NCBI RefSeq assembly: GCF_000010725.1
Contig: NC_013854.1
Location: 3,005,001-3,069,000 of the forward strand
From: Azospirillum sp. B510
GTDB lineage: Bacteria > Pseudomonadota > Alphaproteobacteria > Azospirillales > Azospirillaceae
Direction of reading: 5' to 3'
Length of the DNA stretch: 64,000 nucleotides
The notes under the pieces are model-generated. The model had not been told where the DNA came from, did no database searches, and was given only the letters and a program-made list of their open reading frames with translations. The translations under genes and the position numbers were made by a program. Positions 8,740 through 17,213 of the stretch are shown here, piece after piece (the first letter of the stretch is position 1; each line of letters starts with the position of its first letter).

Positions 8740-9423
8740 TCAGGCGATGGTCAGGGTCAGGGTGCCGACGCCCTCGACCTCACCGGTCAGCACGTCGCCG
8801 GCCACCACCGGACCGACGCCCTCCGGCGTGCCGGTGTAGATCAGGTCGCCCGGTTGCAACTCGACCAGCCCGGACAGGTAGGAGATCGTCTCCGCCACCG
8901 ACCAGATCAGGTCGGAGAGGTCGCCCGCCTGCCGCACTTCGCCATTCACCCGCAGGGTGACGGCGCCCCTGGCCGGATGGCCGATGTCGGCGACGGTGCG
9001 GAGGGCGGAGCAGGGGGCCGACTGGTCGAAGCCCTTGCCCATGTCCCAGGGCTTGCCTTCCTTCTTGGCGGCGTTCTGGAGATCGCGGCGGGTCATGTCG
9101 AGCCCAACGGCATAGCCGAACACGTGCTCCAGAGCGCGGTCGACCGGAATGTCGCGCCCGCCTGCGCTGATCGCCGCCACCAGTTCGATCTCATGGTGCA
9201 GGTTGGCGGTCTTGGGCGGATAGGGGATGGTGGCGCCATCGGCGACGATGGCGTCGGCCGGCTTCATGAAGAAGAAGGGCGGCTCGCGGTCGGGGTCGGC
9301 GCCCATCTCGCGCGCATGGGCGGCATAGTTGCGGCCGACGCAATAGATGCGGCGCACCGGAAACGGATCGCCGCCCACGACGGGGATGGCAGGCTGGGAC
9401 CACAGGGGAATGGCGAAGGCCAT
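8740..9423 (-). CDS. Fumarylacetoacetate hydrolase-family protein
   Basis: 227 residues from the ATG at 9423; 22 extra in-frame codons upstream look unrelated. Conserved FAH features are [18 protein letters not shown], the metal-binding [11 protein letters not shown] (Glu-x-Glu), [29 protein letters not shown] and [14 protein letters not shown]. Short single-domain members hydrolyse acylpyruvates or fumarylpyruvate at the end of aromatic degradation, or decarboxylate oxaloacetate. The precise substrate cannot be read. It probably forms an operon with xth. Confidence 0.88.
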   Translation of the reverse strand: MAFAIPLWSQPAIPVVGGDPFPVRRIYCVGRNYAAHAREMGADPDREPPFFFMKPADAIVADGATIPYPPKTANLHHEIELVAAISAGGRDIPVDRALEHVFGYAVGLDMTRRDLQNAAKKEGKPWDMGKGFDQSAPCSALRTVADIGHPARGAVTLRVNGEVRQAGDLSDLIWSVAETISYLSGLVELQPGDLIYTGTPEGVGPVVAGDVLTGEVEGVGTLTLTIA

Positions 9424-9590
9424 GGCATCGGATCTCTGGTTGGGATACTGCCGAACAGCTAACCCGAAAGCCGGCGCCGAACCAAGCACGGAACCAAACT
9501 CATGGCCATCCGCCCCGCCCCGCGAAGCGATGGCGGATGCGCGGACGGAAGAGACTCGACTCCGCCACCCGACGGAGGCGTAAAACGAAG

Positions 9591-9617
9591 ACGCCCGGTC
9601 TGGGGGGGACCGGGCGT
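9591..9617. terminator. Hairpin in the 425-bp gap before marR-like gene
   Basis: ACGCCCGGTC at 9591-9600 pairs with GACCGGGCGT at 9608-9617 around a G-rich 7-nt loop. There is no clear T-run on either side. The rest of the 9424-9848 gap holds no open frame I can support; its last 120 bp are AT-rich and look like a promoter region. Confidence 0.4.
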
Positions 9618-9748
9618 CGGAAGCTCCGATTCGGAAACCCGCGCGCGGCAGGGGAGACCGCGGAGCGGGCGATCGGCGTCGAATCGGCGTCGATCACTTC
9701 TTGACTCTTGAAGATGGAATTTGTGGAGGTTCCCACCAATACGTCACA

Positions 9749-9763
9749 CGCATATCTGATATG
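9749..9763. promoter_or_regulatory. 15-bp palindrome, candidate MarR operator
   Basis: GCATATC-T-GATATGC is a perfect inverted repeat 86 bp upstream of the MarR-family gene, inside an AT-rich stretch. MarR proteins bind such 14-18-bp palindromes, often in their own promoters. Binding is inferred. Confidence 0.5.
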
Positions 9764-9848
9764 CATAGCCTATCAACTGTATAGTTCTTGCTGACAAACG
9801 AACGCCTTGTCCGCATTTTATGCCTTCATCCGATAATTCATCCAAAAT

Positions 9849-10355
9849 ATGGCATCCACGGTGACTGACAACGAGCGTTCCACACCCGCCGACCGGCGGT
9901 CGCGTCTGCGGCCCGGCAAGAACGGCAAGCTTGCTCTCGGCCCCCTTCCGAACCTTGTGGGCTACAACCTGCGCAAGGCCCAGGTCGCGGTGTTCCAGAG
10001 CTTCCAGAACGCGGTCGCTCCGCACGACATCACGCCCGGCCAGTTCGGCGTGCTGATCATGATCCGGGAGAATGAGGGGCTGTCGCAGTCCGACCTGGGC
10101 ACGGCGGTCGGCATCGACCGCTCGACCATGGTCGCGGTGATCGACCGGCTCGAGTCGCGCGGCCTCGTCGTGCGCGCTCCCTCGCCCAACGACCGCCGCT
10201 CCTACGCGCTGCGCCTGTCGCCGGAAGGCCAGGCCCTGATGGACGACCTGATCCCGCGCGTCCAGGCCCATGACCAGGGCATGGTCAAGGACCTGTCGCC
10301 GGAGGAGCAGGTGCAGTTCATCGAATTCCTGCGCCGCGTTTCGCGGTCGAAGTAA
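9849..10355 (+). CDS. MarR-family transcriptional regulator
   Basis: 168 residues. The winged helix-turn-helix runs from about residue 60 to 145. LSQSDLGTAVGIDRSTMVAV contains the recognition helix, and ESRGLVVRAPSPNDRRSYAL is the wing with the family's conserved DRR. A basic N-terminal extension of about 35 residues precedes the dimerisation helices. MarR proteins are usually ligand-released repressors of neighbouring efflux or degradation genes. Here the neighbours do not identify a ligand: the FAH/xth pair is divergent and the siderophore operon converges. The palindrome at 9749-9763 may mediate autoregulation. Confidence 0.92.
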   Translation: MASTVTDNERSTPADRRSRLRPGKNGKLALGPLPNLVGYNLRKAQVAVFQSFQNAVAPHDITPGQFGVLIMIRENEGLSQSDLGTAVGIDRSTMVAVIDRLESRGLVVRAPSPNDRRSYALRLSPEGQALMDDLIPRVQAHDQGMVKDLSPEEQVQFIEFLRRVSRSK

Positions 10356-10414
10356 GGATCGGCCGACCGCCCAGTTCCAGACAGCGAGTTCCAGACACCG
10401 GAAACAAACTGGTG

Positions 10415-10457
10415 GCCCGCCCCGTCCCGGCACATGCCGGATGCGGGGCGGGCTTTT
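10415..10457 (+). terminator. Rho-independent terminator after the MarR gene
   Basis: GCCCGCCCCG (10415-10424) pairs with CGGGGCGGGC (10444-10453), followed by TTTT. It lies between convergent genes and could stop both. Confidence 0.75.
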
Positions 10458-10484
10458 CTATTTGGACGGCGTCAGGAACCGCCG

Positions 10485-11306
10485 TCAGAGCGCTTGATCG
10501 ACGATGATCTGGAGGCTGCCGCGCGAACAGGTCTCGACCCTCGCCTCGATGTCGTAGACCTCGGCCAGCAGCCGGGCGGTGATCGCCTCCCGCGGCGAAC
10601 CGAAAGCCTGAAGGGCGCCGCCACGCAGCACGGCGACCCGGTCGGCGTGGCGGGCGGCCAGGGCGATGTCGTGCATGACCACGATGGTGACCATGCCATG
10701 CTCCCGCGTCAGGTGCGCGACCTCCCGCATCACCACGGTCTGATGCCGCAGGTCGAGCGCGCTGGTCGGCTCGTCCAGCATCAGCACGGCGGGGCGGCGG
10801 GCCACCGCCTGGGCGAGGCTGGCGAGCTGGCGCTGGCCGCCGGACAGGGCCGACAGTTCGCGGTTGGCGAGCTCGGCGATGCCGATGTCGGCGAGCGTGG
10901 CGTAGGCCCGCCGCACCGGGTCGCCCGCCACCGCGGAGGACGCTCCGCCACCCGGCCGCTGGGGAACGGCGCGCAGGGAGCCGACCACCGATTCGAGCAC
11001 CGACAGACCGATGGGCGGCGGCAACGACTGCGGCATGAAGCCGAGCAGCCGCGCCCGCTCCGCCCGCGGCAGACGGAGCAGGTCCGCGCCGTCGAGCCGG
11101 ACGCGTCCGCTCAGCTCTCCAAGCCCGGCCAGTCCGCGCAGAAGGGTCGATTTCCCCGCCCCGTTGGGACCGATCAGCGCGGTGAGCGTGCCCTGGCGCA
11201 GCGTCGGCAGGGTGAGGTGCTGGATGATCGGCGTACGGCCATAGCCGAGGGACACGCCCTCGACCGCCAGACCGCCGGAACGGTCATCGGAAACTTGCTG
11301 GTCCAT
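10485..11306 (-). CDS. ABC transporter ATP-binding protein, FecE/siderophore type
   Basis: 273 residues from ATG 11306; a GTG at 11315 overlapping the upstream stop is an alternative. Walker A is IGPNGAGKSTLLRGLAG, the signature LSALSGGQRQLASLAQAVAR and Walker B VLMLDEPTSALD, with the switch His in VVMHDIALAA. The closest type is the FecE/FhuC/BtuD group that energises Fe(III)-siderophore, heme or cobalamin import. It is the last gene of a binding protein-permease-ATPase operon whose control region carries a Fur-like box, favouring an iron substrate. Confidence 0.93.
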   Translation of the reverse strand: MDQQVSDDRSGGLAVEGVSLGYGRTPIIQHLTLPTLRQGTLTALIGPNGAGKSTLLRGLAGLGELSGRVRLDGADLLRLPRAERARLLGFMPQSLPPPIGLSVLESVVGSLRAVPQRPGGGASSAVAGDPVRRAYATLADIGIAELANRELSALSGGQRQLASLAQAVARRPAVLMLDEPTSALDLRHQTVVMREVAHLTREHGMVTIVVMHDIALAARHADRVAVLRGGALQAFGSPREAITARLLAEVYDIEARVETCSRGSLQIIVDQAL

Positions 11307-11311
11307 GACGG

Positions 11312-12427
11312 TCACCGCCGCTGCCGGAGGATGAGGAGGACGAAGGCCGGCACGCCGACCAGCGCGGTGACGATGCCGACCGGCACGATGATGCCCGGCA
11401 TGATCGCCTTGCTGGCGACCGAGGCGAGCGACAGCAGCAGCGCGCCGACCATGGCGCTGGTCGGCAGAAGGAAACGCTGGTCCTCGCCCACCAGCATGCG
11501 GGCGATGTGCGGCCCGACCAGCCCGATGAAGCCGATCGGCCCGACGAAGGCGACGGCGATGGAGGAGATCAGGCTGACCCGGATGAGCGACGCGTAGCGC
11601 AGCCGCCGCACATCGACGCCGAAACTGAGCGCCCGATCCTCGCCGAGCCGCAGCACCGTCATGCTCCAGGCGGCGGACATCGAGAAGGGCATCACCAGCG
11701 CCAGGATCGCCGCCAGGACGCCGATCTTCTCCCAGGTCGCGCGGGTCACGCTGCCCAGCGTCCAGAAGACGAGCTGCTGGAGCACATCCTCCGGCGCGAT
11801 CAGTTGCAGCAGGGCGACGAGCGCATGGCAACTGAACACCAGCGCGATGCCCAGCAGCACCAGGGTCTCGCGCCCGGCCGGCGCCAGGCGCGCCATGGCC
11901 TGGAGCAGAAGCACCGACCCGAAGGCGAAGAGGAAGGCCAGCGCCGGCACCGTCCAGCTTTCCGGCAGGCCGAAGGGCGCCAGATGGAAGGTGATGGCCA
12001 GCGAGGCGCCGACGGCGGCGGCCGACGACAGGCCGAGCGTGAAGGGGCTGGCCAGCGGATTGTCGAGGATGGTCTGCATCTCCACCCCCGACAGGCCCAG
12101 CACCGCCCCGACCAGCAGCGCCATCACCGCATAGGGCAACCGCACCGTCCAGACGATCACCGCGGTGGTCCGCTCGACCTCAGCCGGGCTGAGGACGGCA
12201 CGGAACAGGTCATGCAGGGTGAGACCGGACGGACCGGTCACGATGTCGGCCAACCCGGCCACCAGCATGGCCAGGGTGAAGGCGGCGAGCAGGACGGCGC
12301 GGCGGAGCATGCGGCGCCGATGCCCGGCGATGGCGGCTTCCAGCCCGGCGCCATCGCCGGCCGCGGAGACGCCGCCGGGTTGGTCCAAAGGGCGACCAGG
12401 GGCGGCACGGTGATCGAGAGCGGTCAT
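11312..12427 (-). CDS. FecCD-family iron-siderophore ABC permease
   Basis: 371 residues. About ten membrane helices are predicted by eye between residues 45 and 365. The family motifs LSGVEMQTILDNPLASPFTL (near 140) and GPIGFIGLVGPHIARMLVGE (near 290, the ATPase-coupling loop) are clear. The first 45 residues are a charged cytoplasmic extension. It overlaps or abuts the ATPase start and begins 17 bp after the binding-protein stop. A single permease gene suggests a homodimeric channel. Confidence 0.93.
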   Translation of the reverse strand: MTALDHRAAPGRPLDQPGGVSAAGDGAGLEAAIAGHRRRMLRRAVLLAAFTLAMLVAGLADIVTGPSGLTLHDLFRAVLSPAEVERTTAVIVWTVRLPYAVMALLVGAVLGLSGVEMQTILDNPLASPFTLGLSSAAAVGASLAITFHLAPFGLPESWTVPALAFLFAFGSVLLLQAMARLAPAGRETLVLLGIALVFSCHALVALLQLIAPEDVLQQLVFWTLGSVTRATWEKIGVLAAILALVMPFSMSAAWSMTVLRLGEDRALSFGVDVRRLRYASLIRVSLISSIAVAFVGPIGFIGLVGPHIARMLVGEDQRFLLPTSAMVGALLLSLASVASKAIMPGIIVPVGIVTALVGVPAFVLLILRQRR

Positions 12428-12443
12428 GACGGGGCGCTTCGTC

Positions 12444-13592
12444 TCAGGATTTCGGCGCTTCGTCGACCAGATAGGTGCCGCTCCGCTTGAACGGCAGGAA
12501 ACGGTCATAGAGCTCCTGCAAGGTCTGCTGCGGCTTCACCTCCGCGAATTTCTCCGGATGGATCCAGGTCGCCAGCGCCTCGATCGCCACGATGTTGTAG
12601 GGCGAGTTGTAGAATTCATGCCAGAGGGCATGGGCACGCCCGTCGCGGATCGCCCGCAGCCCGGCGAATTCCGGACGGGCGAGCACCTTGGCGAAGCTCT
12701 TCGCCGCCTCTTCCGGCGTGGCCTGGGCACCCAGCAGGACGCCGGGATTGCGGCTGCCGGTGGCGATATAGACGTCGGGATCGGCGGTCAGGGCATATTC
12801 GACGCTGATGTCGCCGATGGCGCCCGGCACCACGCCGGCGGCGATGTTGCGGCCGCCGACAGCGGCGATCACCTCGCCCATCCCGCCACCACCGGTGGTG
12901 TGGCCCGGCGACTGCCAGGCGCCGGCCAGCAGTTCCAGCATGACCTTCGGACGGGCGCTGTCCGGCAGCGACGACACCGCGTCGGTGATGCGCGCCAGAT
13001 GGCGGTTGTAGAAGTCGAGATAGGCCGTGGCCTCGGCCTCCCGCCCCAGCGCCTTGCCGAGCGCGGTGAAGCTCTGCCGGGTGCCGTCGATCGGATGGAC
13101 GCGGAAATCGACGAAGACGACCGGAACACCGGCCTGCGCCAGAACGTCGGCCACCGGGCTGTGCTCGGTCGGGCCATGGCCGGAAATGCTGAAGACGGCG
13201 AGGTCGGGCTTCAGCGCCAGGATCCGCTCGACGCTGACGCTCTGTTCGGAGGTTTCGCCGATCAGCGGGATCCTGGCCGCCTCCGGATATTGCGCGACAT
13301 AGCCGTCGAAGGTCTTGGCGTCCAGCTTGCGCAGGTCGTTCTGCCAGCCGGCGATGCGCTTGAAGGGGGCGTCCCGGTCAAGAACCGCCATCGCGTAGAA
13401 CAGCCGCCCTTCCCCCAACACCACCCGCTCGACATGGTCGGGCACCGTCACAGGACGGCCGAGCACATCGACCAGCTCGGCGGCGCGCACCGATGTCGGC
13501 GCCTGGACCGCCGTGAACAGGACAGCGGCCAGGACGACGCCGAGAGCCGCCCGCGATGCGGCGATGACGGAATGACGGAAGGGGGTGGGCAT
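12444..13592 (-). CDS. Periplasmic siderophore-type ABC substrate-binding protein
   Basis: 382 residues from ATG 13592. A Sec signal peptide covers about residues 1-37, with cleavage after TSVRA. The mature start AELVDVLGRPVTVPDHVERV is the usual opening of class III (FepB/BtuF-like) binding proteins. It has the two-lobe pattern with LKPDLAVFSISG, PVVFVDF and DPDVYIATG. It is the first gene of the operon with the FecCD permease and ATPase. The ligand (ferric siderophore, heme or cobalamin) cannot be read; the upstream Fur-like site favours iron. Confidence 0.9.
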   Translation of the reverse strand: MPTPFRHSVIAASRAALGVVLAAVLFTAVQAPTSVRAAELVDVLGRPVTVPDHVERVVLGEGRLFYAMAVLDRDAPFKRIAGWQNDLRKLDAKTFDGYVAQYPEAARIPLIGETSEQSVSVERILALKPDLAVFSISGHGPTEHSPVADVLAQAGVPVVFVDFRVHPIDGTRQSFTALGKALGREAEATAYLDFYNRHLARITDAVSSLPDSARPKVMLELLAGAWQSPGHTTGGGGMGEVIAAVGGRNIAAGVVPGAIGDISVEYALTADPDVYIATGSRNPGVLLGAQATPEEAAKSFAKVLARPEFAGLRAIRDGRAHALWHEFYNSPYNIVAIEALATWIHPEKFAEVKPQQTLQELYDRFLPFKRSGTYLVDEAPKS

Positions 13593-13754
13593 GATGATGA
13601 AGGCTCCGTTTTCCGGGGAGTTGCCAGATGGAGTTGCCAGATGGAGTCGCTGGCCGGTCGCCGCCGGCGCGGCAGACCTTTTTCCGAGGAGGGTTATGCC
13701 CCGCGCGGCCGGACGGGCGGAAATGAAAGCTCGACATTGCCACATGCGCCGGAT

Positions 13755-13773
13755 GAATATGATTATCATTCCG
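13755..13773. promoter_or_regulatory. Fur-like box between the siderophore operon and lysR-like gene
   Basis: The 11-bp core ATGATTATCAT (13759-13769) is identical to the centre of the classical 19-bp Fur consensus read from the other strand, with looser flanks. It lies 163 bp before the binding-protein start and 24 bp before the LysR start, so it could act on either promoter. Iron repression is inferred. Confidence 0.6.
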
Positions 13774-13792
13774 AACGCTGCCGCCGCCCGTC

Positions 13793-14722
13793 ATGGATCA
13801 TCCGAACATCGCCACGATCGACCTGAACCTGCTGCGCGTGTTCGACAGCATCTTCCGGGAAGGCAACATCCTGCGCGCCGCCGAGCGCCTCGGCATGAGC
13901 CAGCCGGCGGCCAGCCACGCGCTCGCCCGGCTGCGCCATGCGCTGAAGGACGACCTGTTCGTGCGGTCGGCGCGGGGAATGCTGCCGACGGCCCGCGCGG
14001 AGCAGCTGGCGGGCCCGGTGCGGCAGGCGCTGAGCTATCTCGAACTGGGCCTGCAATCGGGACCGTTCGATCCGGCGACGGCGACGCAGCGTTTCACCAT
14101 CGCCCTCGACAACGCCAGCGCGGTGTCGCTCTCGGCCCCGATCCTGGCCGCGGTGTCGGCCGCGGCACCACTGCTGCGGCTCGAGCTGCGTCCGAGCGGG
14201 ACGCTCGACATCGACCGGATGATCGACGAGGCCGACCTCGACCTGTTCATCGGCAAGGCCCGCGCCCCGCTGGAGCGCTTCGCGTCGGAGGAGCTGTTCA
14301 CCGACGATTTCGCCGTGCTGCACCGGGCCCGGAAGACCCCGGCGGAAGCGGCGGACACAAGGCCTCTGACGGTGGAGGAACTGACCGCCCGGCCGCATCT
14401 GCATCTGTCCTCCGCCGGCGACGACACCGACTTCCTGGACCGCTGGCTGGAGGAGCATGGCGCGCGGCGCGAGGTCCGCCATGCCGTGCCGCTGTTGGGC
14501 TGCGAGGCGGTTCTGGAGACGCAGGACTTCTTCATCGTGATGCGGCGGCGGATGGCGGCGGCACTGTGCCGGCGGACGGGGCTGGCGGTCAGCGACCTGC
14601 CCTTCCCGGCGCCGCGTCTCGCCACCTGCCTGCGCTGGCACCGCCGCCTGGACGCCCAGCCCGCCCATCAATGGCTGCGCCGGACGATCCACGCCGCCTG
14701 CGCGGAAATCCACCCCCGCTGA
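13793..14722 (+). CDS. LysR-family transcriptional regulator
   Basis: 309 residues. The helix-turn-helix is at about 8-66 (IDLNLLRVFDSIFREGNILR, AAERLGMSQPAASHALARLR). An effector-binding domain of the NodD/LeuO-like subgroup follows from residue 95. It is transcribed away from the siderophore operon with a 200-bp shared gap, the common arrangement for a local regulator, but iron control by a LysR protein is unusual. Its target could lie elsewhere. The start is the only good ATG; the Fur-like box lies just upstream. Confidence 0.93.
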   Translation: MDHPNIATIDLNLLRVFDSIFREGNILRAAERLGMSQPAASHALARLRHALKDDLFVRSARGMLPTARAEQLAGPVRQALSYLELGLQSGPFDPATATQRFTIALDNASAVSLSAPILAAVSAAAPLLRLELRPSGTLDIDRMIDEADLDLFIGKARAPLERFASEELFTDDFAVLHRARKTPAEAADTRPLTVEELTARPHLHLSSAGDDTDFLDRWLEEHGARREVRHAVPLLGCEAVLETQDFFIVMRRRMAAALCRRTGLAVSDLPFPAPRLATCLRWHRRLDAQPAHQWLRRTIHAACAEIHPR

Positions 14723-14760
14723 CGGAACGGGACAGTCAGCTCTGAAGAAATTATCCAAAT

Positions 14761-14803
14761 TAAAAAGGCTGAAGCGGATTTATTCAAATCAACGCTTCAG
14801 CCT
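14761..14803 (-). terminator. Terminator of tRNA-Ser
   Basis: AGGCTGAAGCG (14766-14776) pairs with CGCTTCAGCCT (14793-14803). On the minus strand it follows the tRNA 3' end by 7 bp and runs into TTTTTA. It may also stop the convergent LysR gene. Confidence 0.8.
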
Positions 14804-14810
14804 GATTTCG

Positions 14811-14901
14811 TGGCGGAGGGAGAGGGATTCGAACCCTCGATACGCTTTTGACGTATACACACTTTCCAGGCGTGCGCCTTCAACCACTCGGCCACCCCTC
14901 C
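14811..14901 (-). tRNA. tRNA-Ser (anticodon GGA)
   Basis: 91 nt with the 3' CCA encoded. The acceptor arm is GGAGGGG against TCCCTCC with one G-U pair and discriminator G. The D-loop TGGCCGAGTGGTTGAAGGCG, the anticodon loop CTGGAAA (GGA) and a long type-II variable arm (TATACGTCAAAAGCGTAT) identify serine. The TTCGAAT arm is intact. Confidence 0.97.
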
Positions 14902-14913
14902 GCAGAGGCCCGC

Positions 14914-14942
14914 GTTATAGCCAGAGGTTCGCAGGGATGCAA
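14914..14942 (-). promoter_or_regulatory. Promoter of tRNA-Ser
   Basis: On the minus strand, TTGCAT (14937-14942), a 17-bp spacer and TATAAC (14914-14919), 12 bp before the tRNA 5' end. The same TTGCA-N17-TAT pattern precedes both tRNA-Arg copies. Confidence 0.6.
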
Positions 14943-14982
14943 GCCTCCGTTTCACACGGGCCGTGTTTTTTTGACGGCCCGG

Positions 14983-15780
14983 TCAGACCGCCCCGATCCC
15001 CTCCACCAGGGCGCCGACGGTGCGGCACAACAGCTCCAGATCCTGCGGACGGGACAGGCGGTGATCGCCGTCCTTGACCAGCGTGACGCGCACGTCGTCA
15101 CCGGTCAGCGCCTCGGCGATGCGCAGGCTGACCTGCCAGGGGACGTCGGGATCGCGCTGGCCGTGCAGCAGGCGGACGGGACCGCCGAAGGCGATCGGAC
15201 CACGCAGCAGCAGATGGTCGCGACCGTCCTCGATCAGGGCGCGGGTGATCGGCTGCGGTTCGGGACCGTACTCGGACGGGCGGTTCCATACCCCCTCCTC
15301 CAGGATCAGCCGGCGCACCCCGGCGTCGAAGATGTCCCACATCAGGTCTTCGGTGAAGTCGGGAGCCGGCGCGATGCCGACCAGCCCGGCGACCCGCTCC
15401 GGCCGGCGGAGTGCCGTCAACAACATCATCCAGCCGCCCATCGAGGAGCCGACCAGGATCTGCGGCCCCGCCGTCACCCGGTCCAGCACCGCCAGCGCGT
15501 CGTCGGCCCACAGGCCGATGGTGCCGTCGGCGAAGCGCCCGCTGGAGGCGCCATGGCCCTGATAGTCGAAGCGGGTGAAGGACAGGCCACGCGCCACCGC
15601 CCAGGCCTCCAACGCCGTCGCCTTGCCGCCGGTCATGTCGGACATGAAGCCGCCCAGGAACATCACGCCCGGCTTGCCCTGCCCGGAGGGACCGGCAGGG
15701 GTGTGGTGATAGGCTATGGTCGCGGCACCGCGCGTTAGGCTATGGTGCGCGCCGCCCGGTTGGGCTGCGGTCTCGGTCAT
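14983..15780 (-). CDS. Alpha/beta-hydrolase (carboxylesterase-like)
   Basis: 265 residues from ATG 15780. The fold is shown by VMFLGGFMSDMTGGKA (oxyanion region), FTRFDYQGHGASSG and the nucleophile elbow LVGSSMGGWMM (G-x-S-x-G, Ser near 118). LLHGQRDPDVPW (acid Asp) and DGDHRLSRPQDLE (catalytic His) complete the triad. Substrate unknown; such short cytoplasmic hydrolases are usually esterases or thioesterases. The divergent glycosyltransferase starts 115 bp away. Confidence 0.87.
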   Translation of the reverse strand: MTETAAQPGGAHHSLTRGAATIAYHHTPAGPSGQGKPGVMFLGGFMSDMTGGKATALEAWAVARGLSFTRFDYQGHGASSGRFADGTIGLWADDALAVLDRVTAGPQILVGSSMGGWMMLLTALRRPERVAGLVGIAPAPDFTEDLMWDIFDAGVRRLILEEGVWNRPSEYGPEPQPITRALIEDGRDHLLLRGPIAFGGPVRLLHGQRDPDVPWQVSLRIAEALTGDDVRVTLVKDGDHRLSRPQDLELLCRTVGALVEGIGAV

Positions 15781-15895
15781 ACGCTCACCTTCGACAACGG
15801 ACACCGGCACTCGGGTCGGGCACCGGGCTCGACGGGCATCGACATGCCGGAGGCCGCCGCCGTTCCCGGACCGCCTCTTGCGAGCAGCCGGCATC

Positions 15896-17158
15896 ATGGA
15901 TTTCGACCCCCACCTTACCACCGACCGTTCCCCGCGCAACGCGGACGCCAAACAGGACACCCCGGCCGGCCAGTCGCCGGAAGGTTGGCCGGGAGAGTGG
16001 CCGGGCGGCCGGGCGCCGACGGTGCTGCAGGTGGTGCCGACGCTGGTCACCGGCGGGGCGGAGCGCGGCTGCATCGACATGGCGCTCGCTCTGCAAACGG
16101 CGGGCGGCACGCCGCTGGTGGCGTCGGAGGGCGGGCCGATGGTGCGCGAACTGGACCGCGCCCGCATCGCCCATCTGACGCTGCCGCTGGCCTCCAAGAA
16201 TCCGCTGACCATCCGCCGCAACGCCCGCCGGCTGGCCGCCATCATCCGCGAGCACAAGGTGGACATCGTCCACGCCCGATCGCGCGCGCCGGCCTGGAGC
16301 GCCTGGCTGGCCTGCCGCGAGACCGGCGCCCGCTACATGACCACCTTCCACGCCCCCTATAATTTCGGCAGCGGTCCGGTCACCGGCCGGCTGAAGCGCT
16401 GGTACAATTCGGTGATGGCGCGCGGCGAACGGGTGATCGCCATCTCCGGCTTCATCCGCGACCATGTGCTGGGCAACTACCCGGTTGATCCCAACCGCGT
16501 GCGCGTCATTCATCGTGGCATCGACCGCGGCGTCTTCGCCCCCGACCGGGTCAGCCCGGCGCGGCTGGTGACGCTCGCCAAGCAATGGAACCTGCCCGAC
16601 GACCGGCCGGTGATCCTGCTGCCCGGCCGGCTGACCCGCTGGAAGGGGCAGACCGTGCTGATCGACGCGCTGGCCAGGCTGGGGCGCCGGGACGTGCTGG
16701 CGCTGCTGGTCGGCTCCGATCAGGGCCGCACCGGCTACCGGGAGGAGTTGGAGAACCGCATCGCCAACGCCGGCCTGCGCGGCATGGTGCGGATGACCGA
16801 CCATTGCGGCGACATGGCCGCCGCCTATCTGTTGTCGACGGTGGTCGTCTCGGCCTCGCGCGAGCCGGAAGCCTTCGGACGGGTGATCGTGGAGGCCCAG
16901 GCGATGGGCAAGCCGGTGATCGTCTCGGCCATCGGCGCCTATCAGGAGACCGTCCTTCCCGGCGAGACCGCCTGGGTGGTGCCGCCGGACGATCCCGACG
17001 CGCTGGCCCGCGCGCTGGACGAGGCGCTGTCGCTGACCCCGGAGCAGCGCGAGGCGATCGGCGCCCGCGCCATGGCCTTCGTCGCCGACCGCTACACCAG
17101 GGACCGCATGTGCGCCGACACGCTGGCGGTCTATGCGGAGTTGCTGCAACCACGCTGA
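15896..17158 (+). CDS. GT4-family glycosyltransferase
   Basis: 420 residues from ATG 15896. The GT-B N-terminal domain begins with LQVVPTLVTGGAERGCIDMA after a 40-residue polar extension. The C-terminal domain has the sugar-nucleotide motif EPEAFGRVIVEAQAMG (E-x7-E, from about residue 323) and ILLPGRLTRWKGQTVLIDAL. The family transfers hexoses in lipopolysaccharide or exopolysaccharide synthesis. Donor and acceptor cannot be read. A HAD-phosphatase gene follows 55 bp downstream in the same direction; no other polysaccharide genes are adjacent. Confidence 0.9.
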   Translation: MDFDPHLTTDRSPRNADAKQDTPAGQSPEGWPGEWPGGRAPTVLQVVPTLVTGGAERGCIDMALALQTAGGTPLVASEGGPMVRELDRARIAHLTLPLASKNPLTIRRNARRLAAIIREHKVDIVHARSRAPAWSAWLACRETGARYMTTFHAPYNFGSGPVTGRLKRWYNSVMARGERVIAISGFIRDHVLGNYPVDPNRVRVIHRGIDRGVFAPDRVSPARLVTLAKQWNLPDDRPVILLPGRLTRWKGQTVLIDALARLGRRDVLALLVGSDQGRTGYREELENRIANAGLRGMVRMTDHCGDMAAAYLLSTVVVSASREPEAFGRVIVEAQAMGKPVIVSAIGAYQETVLPGETAWVVPPDDPDALARALDEALSLTPEQREAIGARAMAFVADRYTRDRMCADTLAVYAELLQPR

Positions 17159-17213
17159 CACCGCGCCGTTGACGCGATCCGCGCCCTCCCCACCATCCAA
17201 CCGACCGGACACC

